DNA of 64,000 nucleotides, taken from Aplidium turbinatum (lineage: Eukaryota; Chordata; Ascidiacea; Aplousobranchia; Polyclinidae). Under the pieces are notes generated by a model. It did not search any database. It was not told where the DNA came from and saw only the letters and a list, made by a program, of their open reading frames with translations. A program made the translations under genes and the position numbers. Location of the stretch: contig OU964922.1 in the NCBI GenBank assembly GCA_918807975.1, forward strand, positions 1,922,001-1,986,000, written 5' to 3'. Shown here piece by piece: positions 12,545 to 22,938 of this stretch. How positions within the stretch are numbered: position 1 is the first letter of the stretch; each line of letters opens with the position of its first letter.

Positions 12545-13503
12545 GGATAGAGATCTAATGTTTAGATGCATAGTTATCAGGGATTCATTTATTTGCATAT
12601 TTGCTAATAATGAGCTTGCTTCAGTTGAACTAATATACACATCATTGACTTCAAAATATAGATCTGGTTCATCATTACTGGCAATTTCATTTGCATTTTT
12701 AGATGAAAAAAGCTTGTTAAGTACTGAAGGTTCATTGCTGAGGGGTTGAGGAGCTGTGTGTATAAACAGTTCTGAGAAATTAGTATCATCACAGTTTAAA
12801 AAGGGTAAAGAGTTTTGCAGACAATTTCTGCATAAGTAAGAATGATCAAGTTTTTTACATGTACCAGTGGGTATTCTTATATTACTGGTAGTGCATTTAA
12901 AGTGATAAGAAAAGCCACACATGCTGCAAAATGTGGATTTCTGGTTGCTGCGAACAACCTTATTACATATGTTACATTTAGGTTTAAGCATAACAAATAA
13001 GGAATAAGGACTTACCTGTATAGCTGTGAAAAAACAAACCAAACTAAATGCAGAAAATGTAGCCTACTGGTTTAGTGCTGAAAGCACTATAATTATGTTA
13101 TTGTTATTTTGGGAATAAATGGATCAAAAGGACAATAATAAAATATACTAATGTCAGTTGAAAGAAAACATATTTTTCTAATTGTCAGACTTGTAGTCCA
13201 TGTACTAATTTGCGACCGTTTATCTTCAGGGACCTTTAAACATTTTATATGTTAACTTAAACAGCTCCAAATTTTTCTCTGTCAAATTATTTTCAGTTGC
13301 AAAATCTTTGCAAATTTTGAAGTGGACACCATTACAGCGATGGTAGCAAATTCATACACGGACCCCAATATGTACCGGTATAAAGTTAATTTTAGTAATT
13401 TATTTATCAATATGTCATTATCTGAGAAAGAACAAGTTTCTATTTATAATTTAAGCTGATAAAAAGTAGGTTATTGTATGGATGTAGCTAAAATCAAGTT
13501 TAT

Positions 13504-14205
13504 CTATTTACTTAACTCTTCAATGTCCTTTGTTGAGTGAACTTGGTCCTTTTTTTCCTTGACATAGGCGAAAATGTTGCCATTGAAGGTGTAGACATTA
13601 CTTTTTCCGAGTTTCTCTTTTGCCTGATTAACTAATAAAAGCCTTTTTTTAGTTAGAGATTCAGTGATTGCCATTCCTGTACCTTTCAATTTTGTTTTTG
13701 ACTTAAATATTATGTCACGAATAGATCGCCTGGTAAATTTTACAATCATAGGTTGTTTTTTAGACCTTTGGGACAGTGGATGGCAAATACTGATGTCCCA
13801 AGCAGTTACCTCAGTACCAGTACTCATTCTCCCATTAAATATATTTAAAACATAATCAACAAATGAGGCATGGCTGCTTGATCTATCAGGCATGTCTGAG
13901 CAGCCATGAATGATCAAGCAGTCACGCCGAGACTACTGTTCCTGCTTGTCCAGCTGTTCTTCAAAGTTTTGTATGGCAGAAGATATGCCACTAATCTTCT
14001 TGGCAAGGTCATCTATTCGTTTGTCTAATCGTTCAACAGCATTTTTTTTAGGACCTGAAACAAAAGGGACAGGATTAGTATCAGTTTTAGATTCAGAATT
14101 TATGTCACCACACTGACCTTTGAGAACCTTTTGTTCTTCCTTGATTTGAGCCAAGCTGTTCAACACATCTGTCATCATAACTCTCAAGTCTTCTTTGCCT
14201 CCCAT
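13504..14205 (-). pseudogene. LINE ORF1 (coiled coil plus RNA-binding-like region)
   Basis: Minus-strand frame of about 233 codons interrupted by one in-frame TAG at 13933-13935. Residues 1-90 start MGGKEDLRVMMTDVLNSLAQ and are rich in heptad-like Leu/Ile (RLDKRIDDLAKKISGISSAI), consistent with a coiled coil. After the stop the same frame continues SRRDCLIIHGCSD and later DISICHPL and KQPMIVKFTRRSIRDIIF, resembling the RNA-recognition and C-terminal domain of L1/CR1-type ORF1 proteins that bind LINE RNA. It lies ~500 bp upstream of ORF2 on the same strand, as expected. Confidence 0.7.
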
Positions 14206-14260
14206 TGCAGTACCGTAATTAATAGTAGACTAGTTGAATAAAGATTTAATGGTAGTTTTA

Positions 14261-14957
14261 ACACAGACTTCCTAGGCACTCATTTACCTGAAACTTATTC
14301 AAATAGAATTTTGAAAAATTAATCAGCGTGAAAAATTAATTTAAAAAATTAATCAGCGTGAAATTGAAGAGGGTTTAAGAGGAATTAACTCCACTGCTGG
14401 ACTTTGCGTCAGCAGTTGTCGAAAGAAAATAGGTCACGACGTCAAATCTTCGCTCTGTTTGATATCAGATGTGTTGTTCAGAAAAATCAGTGAACCATGA
14501 CAAGTAGACTGGCATTTATGAACAAATGCAGTTGATCTCGTGGGAATTGTGTTTTCGCAAACAAAAGTGCATGAAGTTTAGAACTCAACTTTGTCACAAT
14601 TTTGTAATCGGTTTCTAGCAACAATTTTTCTATGTAAAAAATTAGGCTACGGAACAAAAAAACCTCCAAATTTTATGATAAACAACATGGTTGATAAATA
14701 ATATAAAAATGTAAAGAAATATAACGTTAGTATAATAAATAAATACAAAGATTAAATGTAACCATAATTTTACTGCATACTTTTAGTTTATTTTTATGGC
14801 TTTACGAAAGTCAAAAAGAAGACTTTTATGTCATGTCAAACTTGTCATTTTTGTGACTTGTCTTCAAGTATGCTCTGTACATTTTAGTTTACACAAAAAC
14901 AGAAAAAGTTAGTTTCATTAGCTGTTGGAACTTTTTTCACCAAAAATGACAGAGGTT
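14261..14957. other. Intergenic DNA, nothing recognised
   Basis: AT-rich; a 19-bp word (AAAATTAATCAGCGTGAAA) occurs twice around 14312 and 14344. It may include the 5' end of the CR1-group LINE, which I cannot place. Confidence 0.35.
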
Positions 14958-15045
14958 CCCAGACAACAAAATCTGTCATTTTTACGTTGATTCAACGTCT
15001 GTCGACGTTGAATCAATTTAAAAATGACGGATTTTGCTGCTTGGG
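14958..15045. repeat. 88-bp foldback MITE
   Basis: Two ~42-bp arms form a near-perfect hairpin with a 4-base loop. Ends read CCCAGACAACAAAATC on the left and, on the complement of the right, CCCAAGCAGCAAAATC; the centre is GATTCAACGTC/GACGTTGAATC. Related hairpins (CCCAGTCAGCAATC ends) lie inside the two 3.2-kb piggyBac-like copies at 25097-25178 and 47730-47812. Confidence 0.75.
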
Positions 15046-15618
15046 TTGAAACTTCAATAGAAGTTTGAGGTTAGAATTGTGTCTAATGCTAATAGGTTAT
15101 CTAATATATAAATTTGCAAATTACAGACACTAAATAGAACTGTTTTTTTTTTATGCAAGCAGGATTGCAGCCTAACGTAATAAAGTTTCATGAAATAGTA
15201 ACATCAAGCTGTACAAAATAACCCAATCGAGATTAGTCAACATCGCTTTGTTTTGTAATCTTGAAACTTCACTCTTTATTGTTCTGCACGCAAAACAGCA
15301 GTTTGAACAAAATAAAATTGTTACAAAGTCTCCTCAGAAATGTTTTAGAACAAACATCCAGCATAAAATTAGGTTAGGTAAAAGAAACGCTCAAGCTGCT
15401 GTGCAAACATCGCTGTTTTTAGAACATATTGATTGCATTCATTCCTTTGTCTGTGCTATAACAATGCCAGCAAAGTTACAATTGTTTCTAGGCTAATTGG
15501 TTTTTACAAACAGTATGGTGCAACCAATTTCCGCATAAATACTCAGAAAACCCAACATGTACATTCATTTGTGAGAAAAATTTGTGCATGACATACAACC
15601 ACACTTCAAACGCGCAAC
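15046..15618. other. Intergenic DNA, nothing recognised
   Basis: An 82-codon plus-strand frame (15248-15496) shows no recognisable motif. If 15619-15704 is a piggyBac fragment, part of this stretch may be its 5' region, but no terminal repeat was found. Confidence 0.3.
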
Positions 15619-15704
15619 ATGGCTCGACAACAATTTTCTGCAAGCGAAGTTGTCGAACAACTGGAAAATTCTTTTGAGGAAAATATTAACGATGTGCTAA
15701 TGTC
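15619..15704 (+). pseudogene. Possible piggyBac transposase N-terminal scrap
   Basis: A frame starting MARQQFSASEVVEQLENSF and continuing with acidic residues resembles the N-termini of piggyBac-type transposases. It is cut by the A-tail of the L1/Tx1-like LINE at 15705. No downstream piggyBac sequence follows the LINE's other end, so at best this is a remnant. Confidence 0.35.
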
Positions 15705-17207
15705 TTTTTTTTTTTTTTTTTTTTTTTTATTTCTTTCTTTCGCGCAACGCTCAGAGTTCAAGATGGATACCACTACATCTTGCAGGTTTACAAATTGTCC
15801 ATATGAAATGGATTTGTTTCCTGTCTCATCATTAGTGCGTCCGCTCCGGGAGCCGTCCACACACCCAAACACTCAGCAGGCACACCATACTTACATGGAA
15901 GATACCTACCAGGGAGGCGAGGGACTCACTACGACCGAAGGGACCCACCGCGGTAGATGGTAATCTGTGGATGTAAATGTTTGGTTAGTGGCTGCCTCAA
16001 GCTGATCTGCCTGTCTCTACTTTCCTCTTGCTGATCTTGGAGCAGTCTAGGAGATGGCGGGTCAAGCTCAAGAGCTAGCGCATTTTGGTAGAGAGTTATA
16101 TTTAATTTTATTTGAAATTGTTTGTGTGTGTGTATCTTCTTGTTGCCCGCTTGAAGAAGGGCACCTGCTTGTGGGAGACGGGCCACTGCAGTCTGACACC
16201 TCATTTGGCGGAGATGCCAGAGAGGAGCGGCCAGAGGGAGGGTAGCTTTCGCTGACCCCAGAGTCATCTTAGAAAGGGCCGCTGCAATCCTGTCATCCCA
16301 GAGCGAGTGGGACAACGGAGAGGGACGGTTAAAGATCTCCCGCTGCAATCACTCTTCCGGCATCAGGCCGTTGTAGATGAGTGAGAGGGACGGGTTAAAG
16401 GTGGGTTGTTACGCCCTTGGCTGTCTAAGCTTCTTCAAAGATGATCTACGACCGTACTGTGCTAGTGAGATCCACCGCGGCAGTCAGTCATCCCTACCAC
16501 CGAGGACGACTGAGAGGGCGGTTGAAGAGTGGATCTCGACTGGTTCTTCTTTCTTCTGATCGTAGGAGGAGGTTTAGAAGGAGTAGAAATGTCAGATGAC
16601 AAAGGAATGTTATGTTTTTGTGTTATGTCTTTCGTTTTTGTCATGATCACCCACAGGGCTTGAATGGTGGACCGTTTTGTGTCCTGTATATATGTGTCGC
16701 CTATGTCCAGAGATTTCTTCTTTTGGATGATGGTGTGTTTGGCGACATTCATCATGGTCAAAAGAATCGGGTTGTTCTTCTGTCCGTCAGGGATTTGGTT
16801 GTAGAGGATCAAGTCCTTTGTTATTTCCATGTCTTCGTTGGTTAGGCCAAGATATTGTTGTTTCAGGCGCTCCCATATTCCTAGTGCAAAAGAGCATTTG
16901 GTGAGGACGTGAGCAACATTGTCTTCTGGTTTTCTGCAGAATTTGCAATTTGTTATTCTGTCGGAATGTATTGATCTATTAAAGTCTCCCCATTTGTATC
17001 CTCCATGTGCAATCCGAAAGGACATGGAGGATAGGTGAGGTGGAAGGAGGAGTTTGATTCCCTTGTTCTTCAAGAGGATCTCATTCCAAGAAATCTTCTT
17101 TCCGTCTTGATCAATCTTGTCAATTTTCTTTTCAAATTGCGTTTTCAGATTGAGATAGATGTTTTTGTAGGAAGTATTTTCCCAGTCGTGTTTCAAGCCT
17201 TTGAGGT
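15705..17207 (-). mobile_element. L1/Tx1-like LINE, 5'-truncated copy 1
   Basis: The minus-strand copy ends in a 24-base A tail (T run at 15705-15728). Coding sequence from about 17207 to 16462 matches the C-terminal third of an L1/Tx1-type ORF2: GGYKWGDFNRSIHSDRITNC, then a CKFCRKPEDNVAHVLTKC zinc-knuckle-like motif and FALGIWERLKQQYLGL. Copy 2 (30672-about 32830) is nearly identical where they overlap and shows that this copy is truncated at about 17207, where similarity stops. No target duplication found. The recent common origin of the pair is an inference from their similarity. Confidence 0.85.
15929..16348 (-). CDS. Small 3' reading frame of the L1/Tx1-like LINE
   Basis: A 139-codon frame (MQREIFNRPSPLSHSLWDD...) lies about 110 bp downstream of the ORF2 stop and is open at the same place in copy 2 (30883-31302). 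Differences between the copies are mostly amino-acid changing, so selection is not evident. No known domain. Probably 3' UTR that happens to be open. Confidence 0.2.
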   Translation of the reverse strand: MQREIFNRPSPLSHSLWDDRIAAALSKMTLGSAKATLPLAAPLWHLRQMRCQTAVARLPQAGALLQAGNKKIHTHKQFQIKLNITLYQNALALELDPPSPRLLQDQQEESRDRQISLRQPLTKHLHPQITIYRGGSLRS

Positions 17208-18595
17208 TGTTTGACCAAAACGTGCAAACACAGCTCAAGAATACGTCATAAAGTCCAGCAATAACAAAAACCACGTTACCAATCTGATGTTTTGAGCAAA
17301 CTGTCTGCTGTTTTGATGTTAAAATGTGCTGTTTTGATGTAAATACATACATAGCCTACAGTCAAATCGCCCGCAGTAACAATTATTGCGTGATCGGTTG
17401 ATTGCTAGACTTTATGACGTAGACTTTATGACGTTCTTTACAGTCGCACGCTTCGTTGCTCAGGCCAATCTCATTTTGAAAGCTCTGACAAAAGCACGCG
17501 CACAATGGTGGTCAGACCACAATGGGGCAAAATTTTATTGAAAATCGTTTTATGGTAGCATGTTAAACACAAAGAACGTGGAAAATCGCCAAGTCAGGTT
17601 TTTCCTTTAATACCCCTTTAATAACTGTTTGATGCAATGACCGAAGTTCTTCGTAATCCTAGTATTTCCATCAAAGATGCTACAGCTTTTCCTCATAAAG
17701 TTTCCATAATTTATCGGAGTTAGTTCAGCAATGTAAATTTTTTTGTTTGTTTTTTTTTGTGGCGCCCAGTTTATCAATAGGCCTACATGTGCTCAATTAC
17801 GAAATTTTCTTAGATCGACCTTTTGATTTTGTTTGCTAGCTACTGTCGGCATGTCCGTACTCAACCGGGAAGCTACCGCAGTCTGCAAGTGCAATAAAGC
17901 AACTTTCACCAACGGGGCAGTAGCTCACTGTTCTCAAACTAGACAACTACAGTTGAAATTTTGAAGCACCATCAAATTAGAAACTGTTTTCAGAATAATT
18001 TGGAGCAGAATGAACTCTTAGTGATTTGAATATGAAAACCACACAAATGCAATAAAGCTTGAGATGCAAAATGAACTTGTAATACTTGCAATGCTCTAAC
18101 TACATAAGATTTTGCTCAATTATAATCAAAAATCTTTGAAATGGATGTAGGCTACTCACTTCCTTTTGTAGCGCACTAATATTCTATACGTAATAATATC
18201 TTTTTAATATAGCACTTCTCTTATTTTCAAACTCTTGTCAATCCCAAATTCAAATAACATAGGTTTGCTTGCAATAAAGCAACATTTATCAAAGTTGAAT
18301 CAATATGAACTAATAATAAGCACTTGTTTGATCTCGATCGGTGTCATAGATAAATTTAGCTGAATTTCTCTCAATCCGTCGACAACACCAGAAACGAAAA
18401 CTTTCTTTTGATGGAATTAATTTTGAGAAGAAAATATTTTCTCTAATCTAATATCATCTCTAAACTAACATCAGCTTTATGTTCAAAAACCAATGCAATT
18501 GCTTTGGCTGGAAAAGTTTTGGTTTATTCGCCATCACAATTTGTTACCGAATTTATTTTATTGCTAAATCAATCTCACCTTAAATTTCCAAACAT
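17208..18595. other. Intergenic DNA, nothing recognised
   Basis: No coding region. The word TGCAATAAAGC recurs several times between 17.89 and 18.28 kb without forming a regular array. Confidence 0.35.
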
Positions 18596-18607
18596 TAACA
18601 TAGGCCT

Positions 18608-20331
18608 CATCATTAGTCGTTATCTCCGCCTGCGGCAGATTGCGCATCAACATGGCTTATTTGTTTCCAAGAGTGGCGATTTTGAGCCAACTCGCCCAGT
18701 GTCGTCAAGTGGAGTCCGGTCCATGATTGAATGTTGTCTTGCCATCGTTTTGGTTGTCTGCCACGTTTTCTTTTTCCTTCTACTTTGCCTTCTGTGCAAA
18801 GTTTGCTGATTCCGAATTGTGATCTTTTAGTGTGGCCGAACAGTTTTAAAACGTTTGATTTTATTATTGCTGCAATTGGATGTAGTTTTGTCATAGTTAA
18901 AAGATCTTCTATTTTTATGTGATCAAGTAACCTTTTGTTGGTCATGCTTCTCATGATGTGATTTTGGAAGGTAGTGAGTTTTTTCATTGTTGATGATGTC
19001 CAATTTACGCATTCTAGACCGTACAGCACGACTGGTAAAACGTAGGTGTTGAAAATTTTTGCTTTCAGTCTGATTGGGAGTCTATCGGATGTTAGAATCT
19101 TTTTGTTCTTTTCAAATGCTGCCCAGCCTAAGCCAATTCGGTGTTGCACTGCAGTCTTTCCATCGTTGGTTGCGGATAGTCGGTGGCCAAGATATATGAA
19201 TTCTGGTACTTGTTCTATTTGTTTTCCATAGAGAGTGAGATTGAGTGTGTTGTTAGTTTTGTCGGTTGTCATACATTTGGTTTTGGACACATTTATTTGG
19301 AGGCCGAATTTAGCAGCATTTTTTGACAGAGCATCTAGGTATTCCTGCATTTTCAGTTTAGAATTATTCAAAATGGCCATATCGTCTGCGTAGCTTAAGT
19401 TGGATATTACATGACCGCCGATGGTGAATCCAGTTGTACACTTATTTTCTGTTTCTGAGATTATTGCAGCCGCTACGATGCAAAACAGGATAGCAGACAA
19501 GACATCTCCTTGCTTAACACCTTTTATAATATCAATTCGTCTGGTTGTTCCGATGTCTGTTTTGATTAGTGCTTTAGAATCGTCGTACGTTGCTTTCAAG
19601 AGGTTGATGTATTTTTTGTTGATGGAAGTTTTATCCAGAAGTCGCCAAAGGTAGGGTAATTTAACACTGTCAAACGCTTTTTTGAAGTCAATGAAGGTGA
19701 TATGAACGGGATTGTTGAATTCAATAGACTTTTCTATGATTTGTTCCAGCGCTAAGATTTGCTCGATTGTTCCTCTTCCTGGTTGGTAGGCTGCTTGTGT
19801 AGGGGGGAGGGATGCATATAGGTCATTTTTTACGCGTGCCGCAATGATAGTGATAAAGAGTTTGTATACATGACTGAGTAGACTTATTGGACGGTAGTTG
19901 CTGCAGTCGAGTCTATTGCCTTTCTTGTAGATTACAATTATTAGAGCTTCTTTAAAATTGCTGGGTATCTTTTTCGTTGTTAAGATAGAATTGAAGAGAT
20001 GAAGCAGTGCTGTGATTAGAGGTTCGCCTCCTGCTTTGAGGTATTCCGAGTAAATGCCGTCTATACCGGGAGATTTGTCATACTTTAAGTTGCTTATAGC
20101 ATTAGATATTTCGCTTCTTAAAATAGATGGGATTTCGTCAGAGGCAGAGTCATCGATGAGTATCTGTTGCGGATTGTCGTGATAGAGTTCTTCATAGAAT
20201 TTTGCCCATCGTTCGAGGATACAGCTTTTGCTCGTGAGGATGTTTCCTTTTGCATCTTTAATTCCCCAACTGATGTTTTTAGGTTTTGCTTTAAGTTTCT
20301 TTATGGCAGCATAATAGATTTTGTGTGGAGG
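18608..20331 (-). mobile_element. RTE-like LINE, 5'-truncated, with 12-bp target duplication
   Basis: The element is flanked by identical 12-bp repeats TAACATAGGCCT (18596-18607 and 20332-20343). It consists almost entirely of the reverse-transcriptase part of the ORF, open to the 5' truncation point, with no upstream endonuclease. The intact frame and perfect flanks suggest a fairly young insertion. The second, older copy is at 26338-27451. Confidence 0.85.
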
Positions 20332-20337
20332 TAACAT
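18613..20337 (-). CDS. RTE-like reverse transcriptase (C-terminal part of ORF)
   Basis: 574 codons open without interruption. Motifs in order: YDKSPGIDGIYSEYLKAGG, NYRPISLLSHVYKLF, QAAYQPGRGTIEQILALEQI, ITFIDFKKAFDSVKLPYLW with the first catalytic Asp, KGVKQGDVLSAILFCIV, and NLSYADDMAILNNS with the catalytic YADD. The thumb/connection follows (YLGHRLSA, YGLECVNWT), then a basic GKRKRGRQPKRWQDNI segment and the terminal QSAAGGDND, characteristic of RTE-type LINEs. The enzyme would copy LINE RNA at a nicked target; without its endonuclease domain this copy cannot move by itself. The annotated start methionine is internal to the original ORF. The first few bases fall in the target duplication. 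Confidence 0.85.
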   Translation of the reverse strand: MLPPHKIYYAAIKKLKAKPKNISWGIKDAKGNILTSKSCILERWAKFYEELYHDNPQQILIDDSASDEIPSILRSEISNAISNLKYDKSPGIDGIYSEYLKAGGEPLITALLHLFNSILTTKKIPSNFKEALIIVIYKKGNRLDCSNYRPISLLSHVYKLFITIIAARVKNDLYASLPPTQAAYQPGRGTIEQILALEQIIEKSIEFNNPVHITFIDFKKAFDSVKLPYLWRLLDKTSINKKYINLLKATYDDSKALIKTDIGTTRRIDIIKGVKQGDVLSAILFCIVAAAIISETENKCTTGFTIGGHVISNLSYADDMAILNNSKLKMQEYLDALSKNAAKFGLQINVSKTKCMTTDKTNNTLNLTLYGKQIEQVPEFIYLGHRLSATNDGKTAVQHRIGLGWAAFEKNKKILTSDRLPIRLKAKIFNTYVLPVVLYGLECVNWTSSTMKKLTTFQNHIMRSMTNKRLLDHIKIEDLLTMTKLHPIAAIIKSNVLKLFGHTKRSQFGISKLCTEGKVEGKRKRGRQPKRWQDNIQSWTGLHLTTLGELAQNRHSWKQISHVDAQSAAGGDND

Positions 20338-20344
20338 AGGCCTA

Positions 20345-22822
20345 TACTGTATTATATAGGCCTAAATATAATTGTAAAAAGCGCGATTGGAACACACCAA
20401 TGGAGAAGGTTTAGGAGTAATGATTAACTGCAGACTTTTACACTGCTCAGTCAACTAAAACATCATCAAGGAGAGGATACTTTTATTGCCAAAGCAGATT
20501 GGCTACATTTAACAACGTCGTATAAACTATCAAATGACAAACATTCAAACATTCTTGCATAGCAATAGATAGAGTTTCGCTTTTAGCAGTATGATCGTTA
20601 ATTTCTTCTTCACAAATGTATTTGCATTTGGAGTTCTTGCATAGATTACTCTACTGTAAAATAAATTTGGATTGAACAAAAGATGATTTTTCTTCATTTG
20701 CGTTTTTTAGTTTCGAATACATCACTACGTGTTTTCAATTGTTATATTTGTTGGTAAATCATATATTCAGTGGTTTATGGTAGTCTACAACAACATACAA
20801 CTTTTAAAAAGTGCGATAAACCAGCTTTCGACTTTGTTTTGATCGACAATCTACAAAGGGACAGAGAGCACATTACTAAGTTTAGAACTATACTATACTA
20901 TACTATACACTATACACTACAACCTACTTGTTTTGAACTTTTGCAAAAAACAAAGTTTTTGAAATAACAAAAACATTTTCGATGTTACTTCTACAATTTT
21001 CAAACTAATAAAAACCCAAATTCAGATAAATTTAAAAGTTTTTTTGCTGAATAACATTTAGCAACGCTGAATCAACATGAAGTAAACTTTCTAACAAATA
21101 CGTTTATTTTTATTTTTGCCATTTAGCGATAATGCAGAAAAAGATTGGTTACATTGAAACGTCGTATAAACAATGGAATGATGAGCATTTTAGTATGAAC
21201 GCAAAAACTGATAATTACTCACAGAAACCCTCAAAATCAGTAATTTACTACGAAACCGTATCAATTAAATTCAAAATAATAATAAAGTTGAATAGTTATC
21301 GAGACGTTTGTTGGTATGCTTGTGCTGTAATTTCTGACGACTTTCTTCATAATTCATACATGTTCCAACGCAAGTCTAAAACAACTTCATTTCAAGTAAC
21401 TTATTCCTTTCAAAGTCACAAGCAGATTGAAGTCACAAGGAAATCAATAGCCAACGCAATAACTAAGCATTATCTGAAAATTGAAATATTACTTGTAAAT
21501 GCAGCGTAGTGATTAATGTTTTATAATAAACGACAAATGTTTTTCGAAGCATATTATTGGTTGATGAGAAGTTTTGCGCTGGTTATCTGGAAAACTTTAT
21601 CTTCTTGTACAAGCAAGTTAGCAAACATTTGTATTGTTTTGTGCGGTCCAAGACTTACTGCGTGACCTACATGACTAGTGACCATTTCGGATTACATGCA
21701 TGGCTGGACCGTGCGTGCCTTCAACGAAGAGATTAGCGATTTCAAGGAGATTACGGCGGAGACATCAGACAAATTTTAAAAAAATTGACTTTTTTTAGCA
21801 AAAAAGCAATAGAAAATAACTGGTAGAGTATGTGTGTCCACTTAAAATTTTAACCAGTTTTTCAATAATTTTGCTCTAACTTTGCGAAAAAAGCAACCTC
21901 GTAACGTTTTTATATTAAAAGTTATTAGACAATGAAAGTGTGGATGGAATAAGTCCACACGTCAGGCCATTACCTCACAAAAATCGCCTAGTCCGAATGG
22001 GGTTAACACTAGAAAACATCAAAGTGCCTGGACTAGAAATAAACAAAATTCTACAAATGTTATTGTTTTTGATGTTAAAAAGCTATACGAAGCACAGAAT
22101 GACATTGACGAACAAGGAGTTGCTGTTAAAGTATCAGCTTTTCTCACCATTTAAAAGAAAACATTTGAACAGGATGAGTCCATTACATAAAATTGACTAC
22201 ACTGACCTGAAATTGAAAAATTGACCAAACGATAAAAATTGACCAAACGATATACTGTAGATCTATCAAATTAAGGTTTTGAAACCTACACTTGTGGCCA
22301 GAACTCTTACTTAAAAGCACACCTCAATAACGTACTAAAACCTTGACTTGACTGATTTTTCTTCCCCTAATCATGACTAACGATTCATGACACGTGATTG
22401 CTTGGTTTCTTTTGCTTCAAAAAGCAATTTGCGGCTTATTATTTATTATTTAAGCGAAACTAGAACGTTTGAAAGGTTTACATCTCTATTTAAAACGTTT
22501 GTCATAATTTCTGGATGAAAATATCCGAGAAGTTGGTTAAGCTTTTGTTTCTTTTATGAGCACGAAAATTAGAATCTATTCAAACACCACAAAACAGCAA
22601 TCATTTGTATGGAAGGTTTAATCTAAAACCTAACCCAAAGGTTTATAGCCACGTGCCTCATTTTGCTATTCGTGAGTCTTGGGAGGCCGCATTGCATTTA
22701 TCACTCATTTTTTCCCTTACAGTCAACCGCTTTTAATTCGCCCACCTTTAATTCGGAGCATTTTTTGCTGGTCCCGAGTCTAAATTGATTTTTTCAGTGC
22801 AATTTTCTTTACTTAATCGGAA
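20345..22822. other. Intergenic DNA with a microsatellite and an unassigned frame
   Basis: Contains a (TATAC)n run at about 20886-20930. A 125-codon plus-strand frame (21132-21509, MQKKIGYIETSYKQWNDEHF...) matches no family I recognise; its beginning resembles noncoding DNA at about 20497-20545, which argues against it being a gene. A 94-codon frame at 21940-22224 is also unassigned. Confidence 0.4.
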
Positions 22823-22830
22823 GATGTATA

Positions 22831-22938
22831 GCCCCGATAGCTCACTTGGTTAGCGCGTGACTTCTGGAACGAAGAAGCTTCAAGATCAAGCGGCGCTGGT
22901 TCGACTCTCGGGGTGTGCGCTTGAGCAACGTACGTTAA
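22831..22938 (+). mobile_element. tRNA-derived SINE, head part (split copy)
   Basis: The head is tRNA-like: GCCCCGA...TCGGGGT can pair as an acceptor stem, TAGCTCACTTGG (22838-22849) fits an A box and GGTTCGACTC (22898-22907) a B box, so it likely carried an internal RNA polymerase III promoter. The middle does not fold as a standard anticodon arm, so it is not a functional tRNA. The SINE is cut at TTAA by the 3.2-kb piggyBac-like element and resumes at 26148. Confidence 0.75.

Larger units (their letters stand above)
8136..12991 (-). pseudogene. LINE ORF2: PHD-like finger, endonuclease, reverse transcriptase
   Basis: The N-terminal part (from about 12991) has a cysteine-rich finger, CNICN...STFCSMCGFSYHFKC, then the start of the endonuclease (MHLNIRSLS), where the hAT is inserted. 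Beyond it the endonuclease continues with IISINETWL, GGGVALYI, MGDFNYNLL, TAIDHIWTN and DHLPV, which carry the catalytic Glu, Asp, Asn and His of AP-type nucleases. The reverse transcriptase (9371 downwards) has FRQNHSTSHA, FLDLSKAFDTINH with the first catalytic Asp, GVPQGSILGPLLFLIYVND and MFADDTNLF. A frame change near 10.1 kb, a stop near 9.82 kb and an in-frame TGA at 8304-8306 break it; the true C-terminus (VKVWNHLPKTI...) continues to 8136. CR1/L2/Daphne group by motif pattern; subgroup not resolved. Confidence 0.8.
6673..14260 (-). mobile_element. CR1-group LINE, near full length, split by a hAT
   Basis: The minus-strand element runs ORF1 (14205 to 13504), a ~500-bp spacer, then ORF2 (about 12991 to 8136) with PHD-like finger, AP endonuclease and reverse transcriptase. 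The 3' limit is inferred from the ATTCA-rich run at 6673-6705, which on the minus strand reads as a TTGAA-type tail typical of this group; the long 3' stretch between 6.7 and 8.1 kb is otherwise unassigned. The 5' limit is not defined. A hAT (10998-12544) interrupts ORF2. Without it the element would be about 6 kb. Both ORFs carry in-frame stops, so it is inactive. Confidence 0.7.

Noticed and set aside
15619-15963. 114-codon plus-strand frame running through the T tract
   Set aside because: Only the first part resembles a protein; the Phe run is the LINE's A tail read in reverse.
21132-21509. 125-codon plus-strand frame as a host gene
   Set aside because: No recognisable domain, no splice or polyadenylation context, and its beginning resembles noncoding DNA 640 bp upstream.
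22831-22914. A true tRNA gene
   Set aside because: Boxes A and B and an acceptor-like stem are visible, but no standard anticodon arm forms, and the sequence continues as a repeat that recurs at 6.2-6.4 kb.
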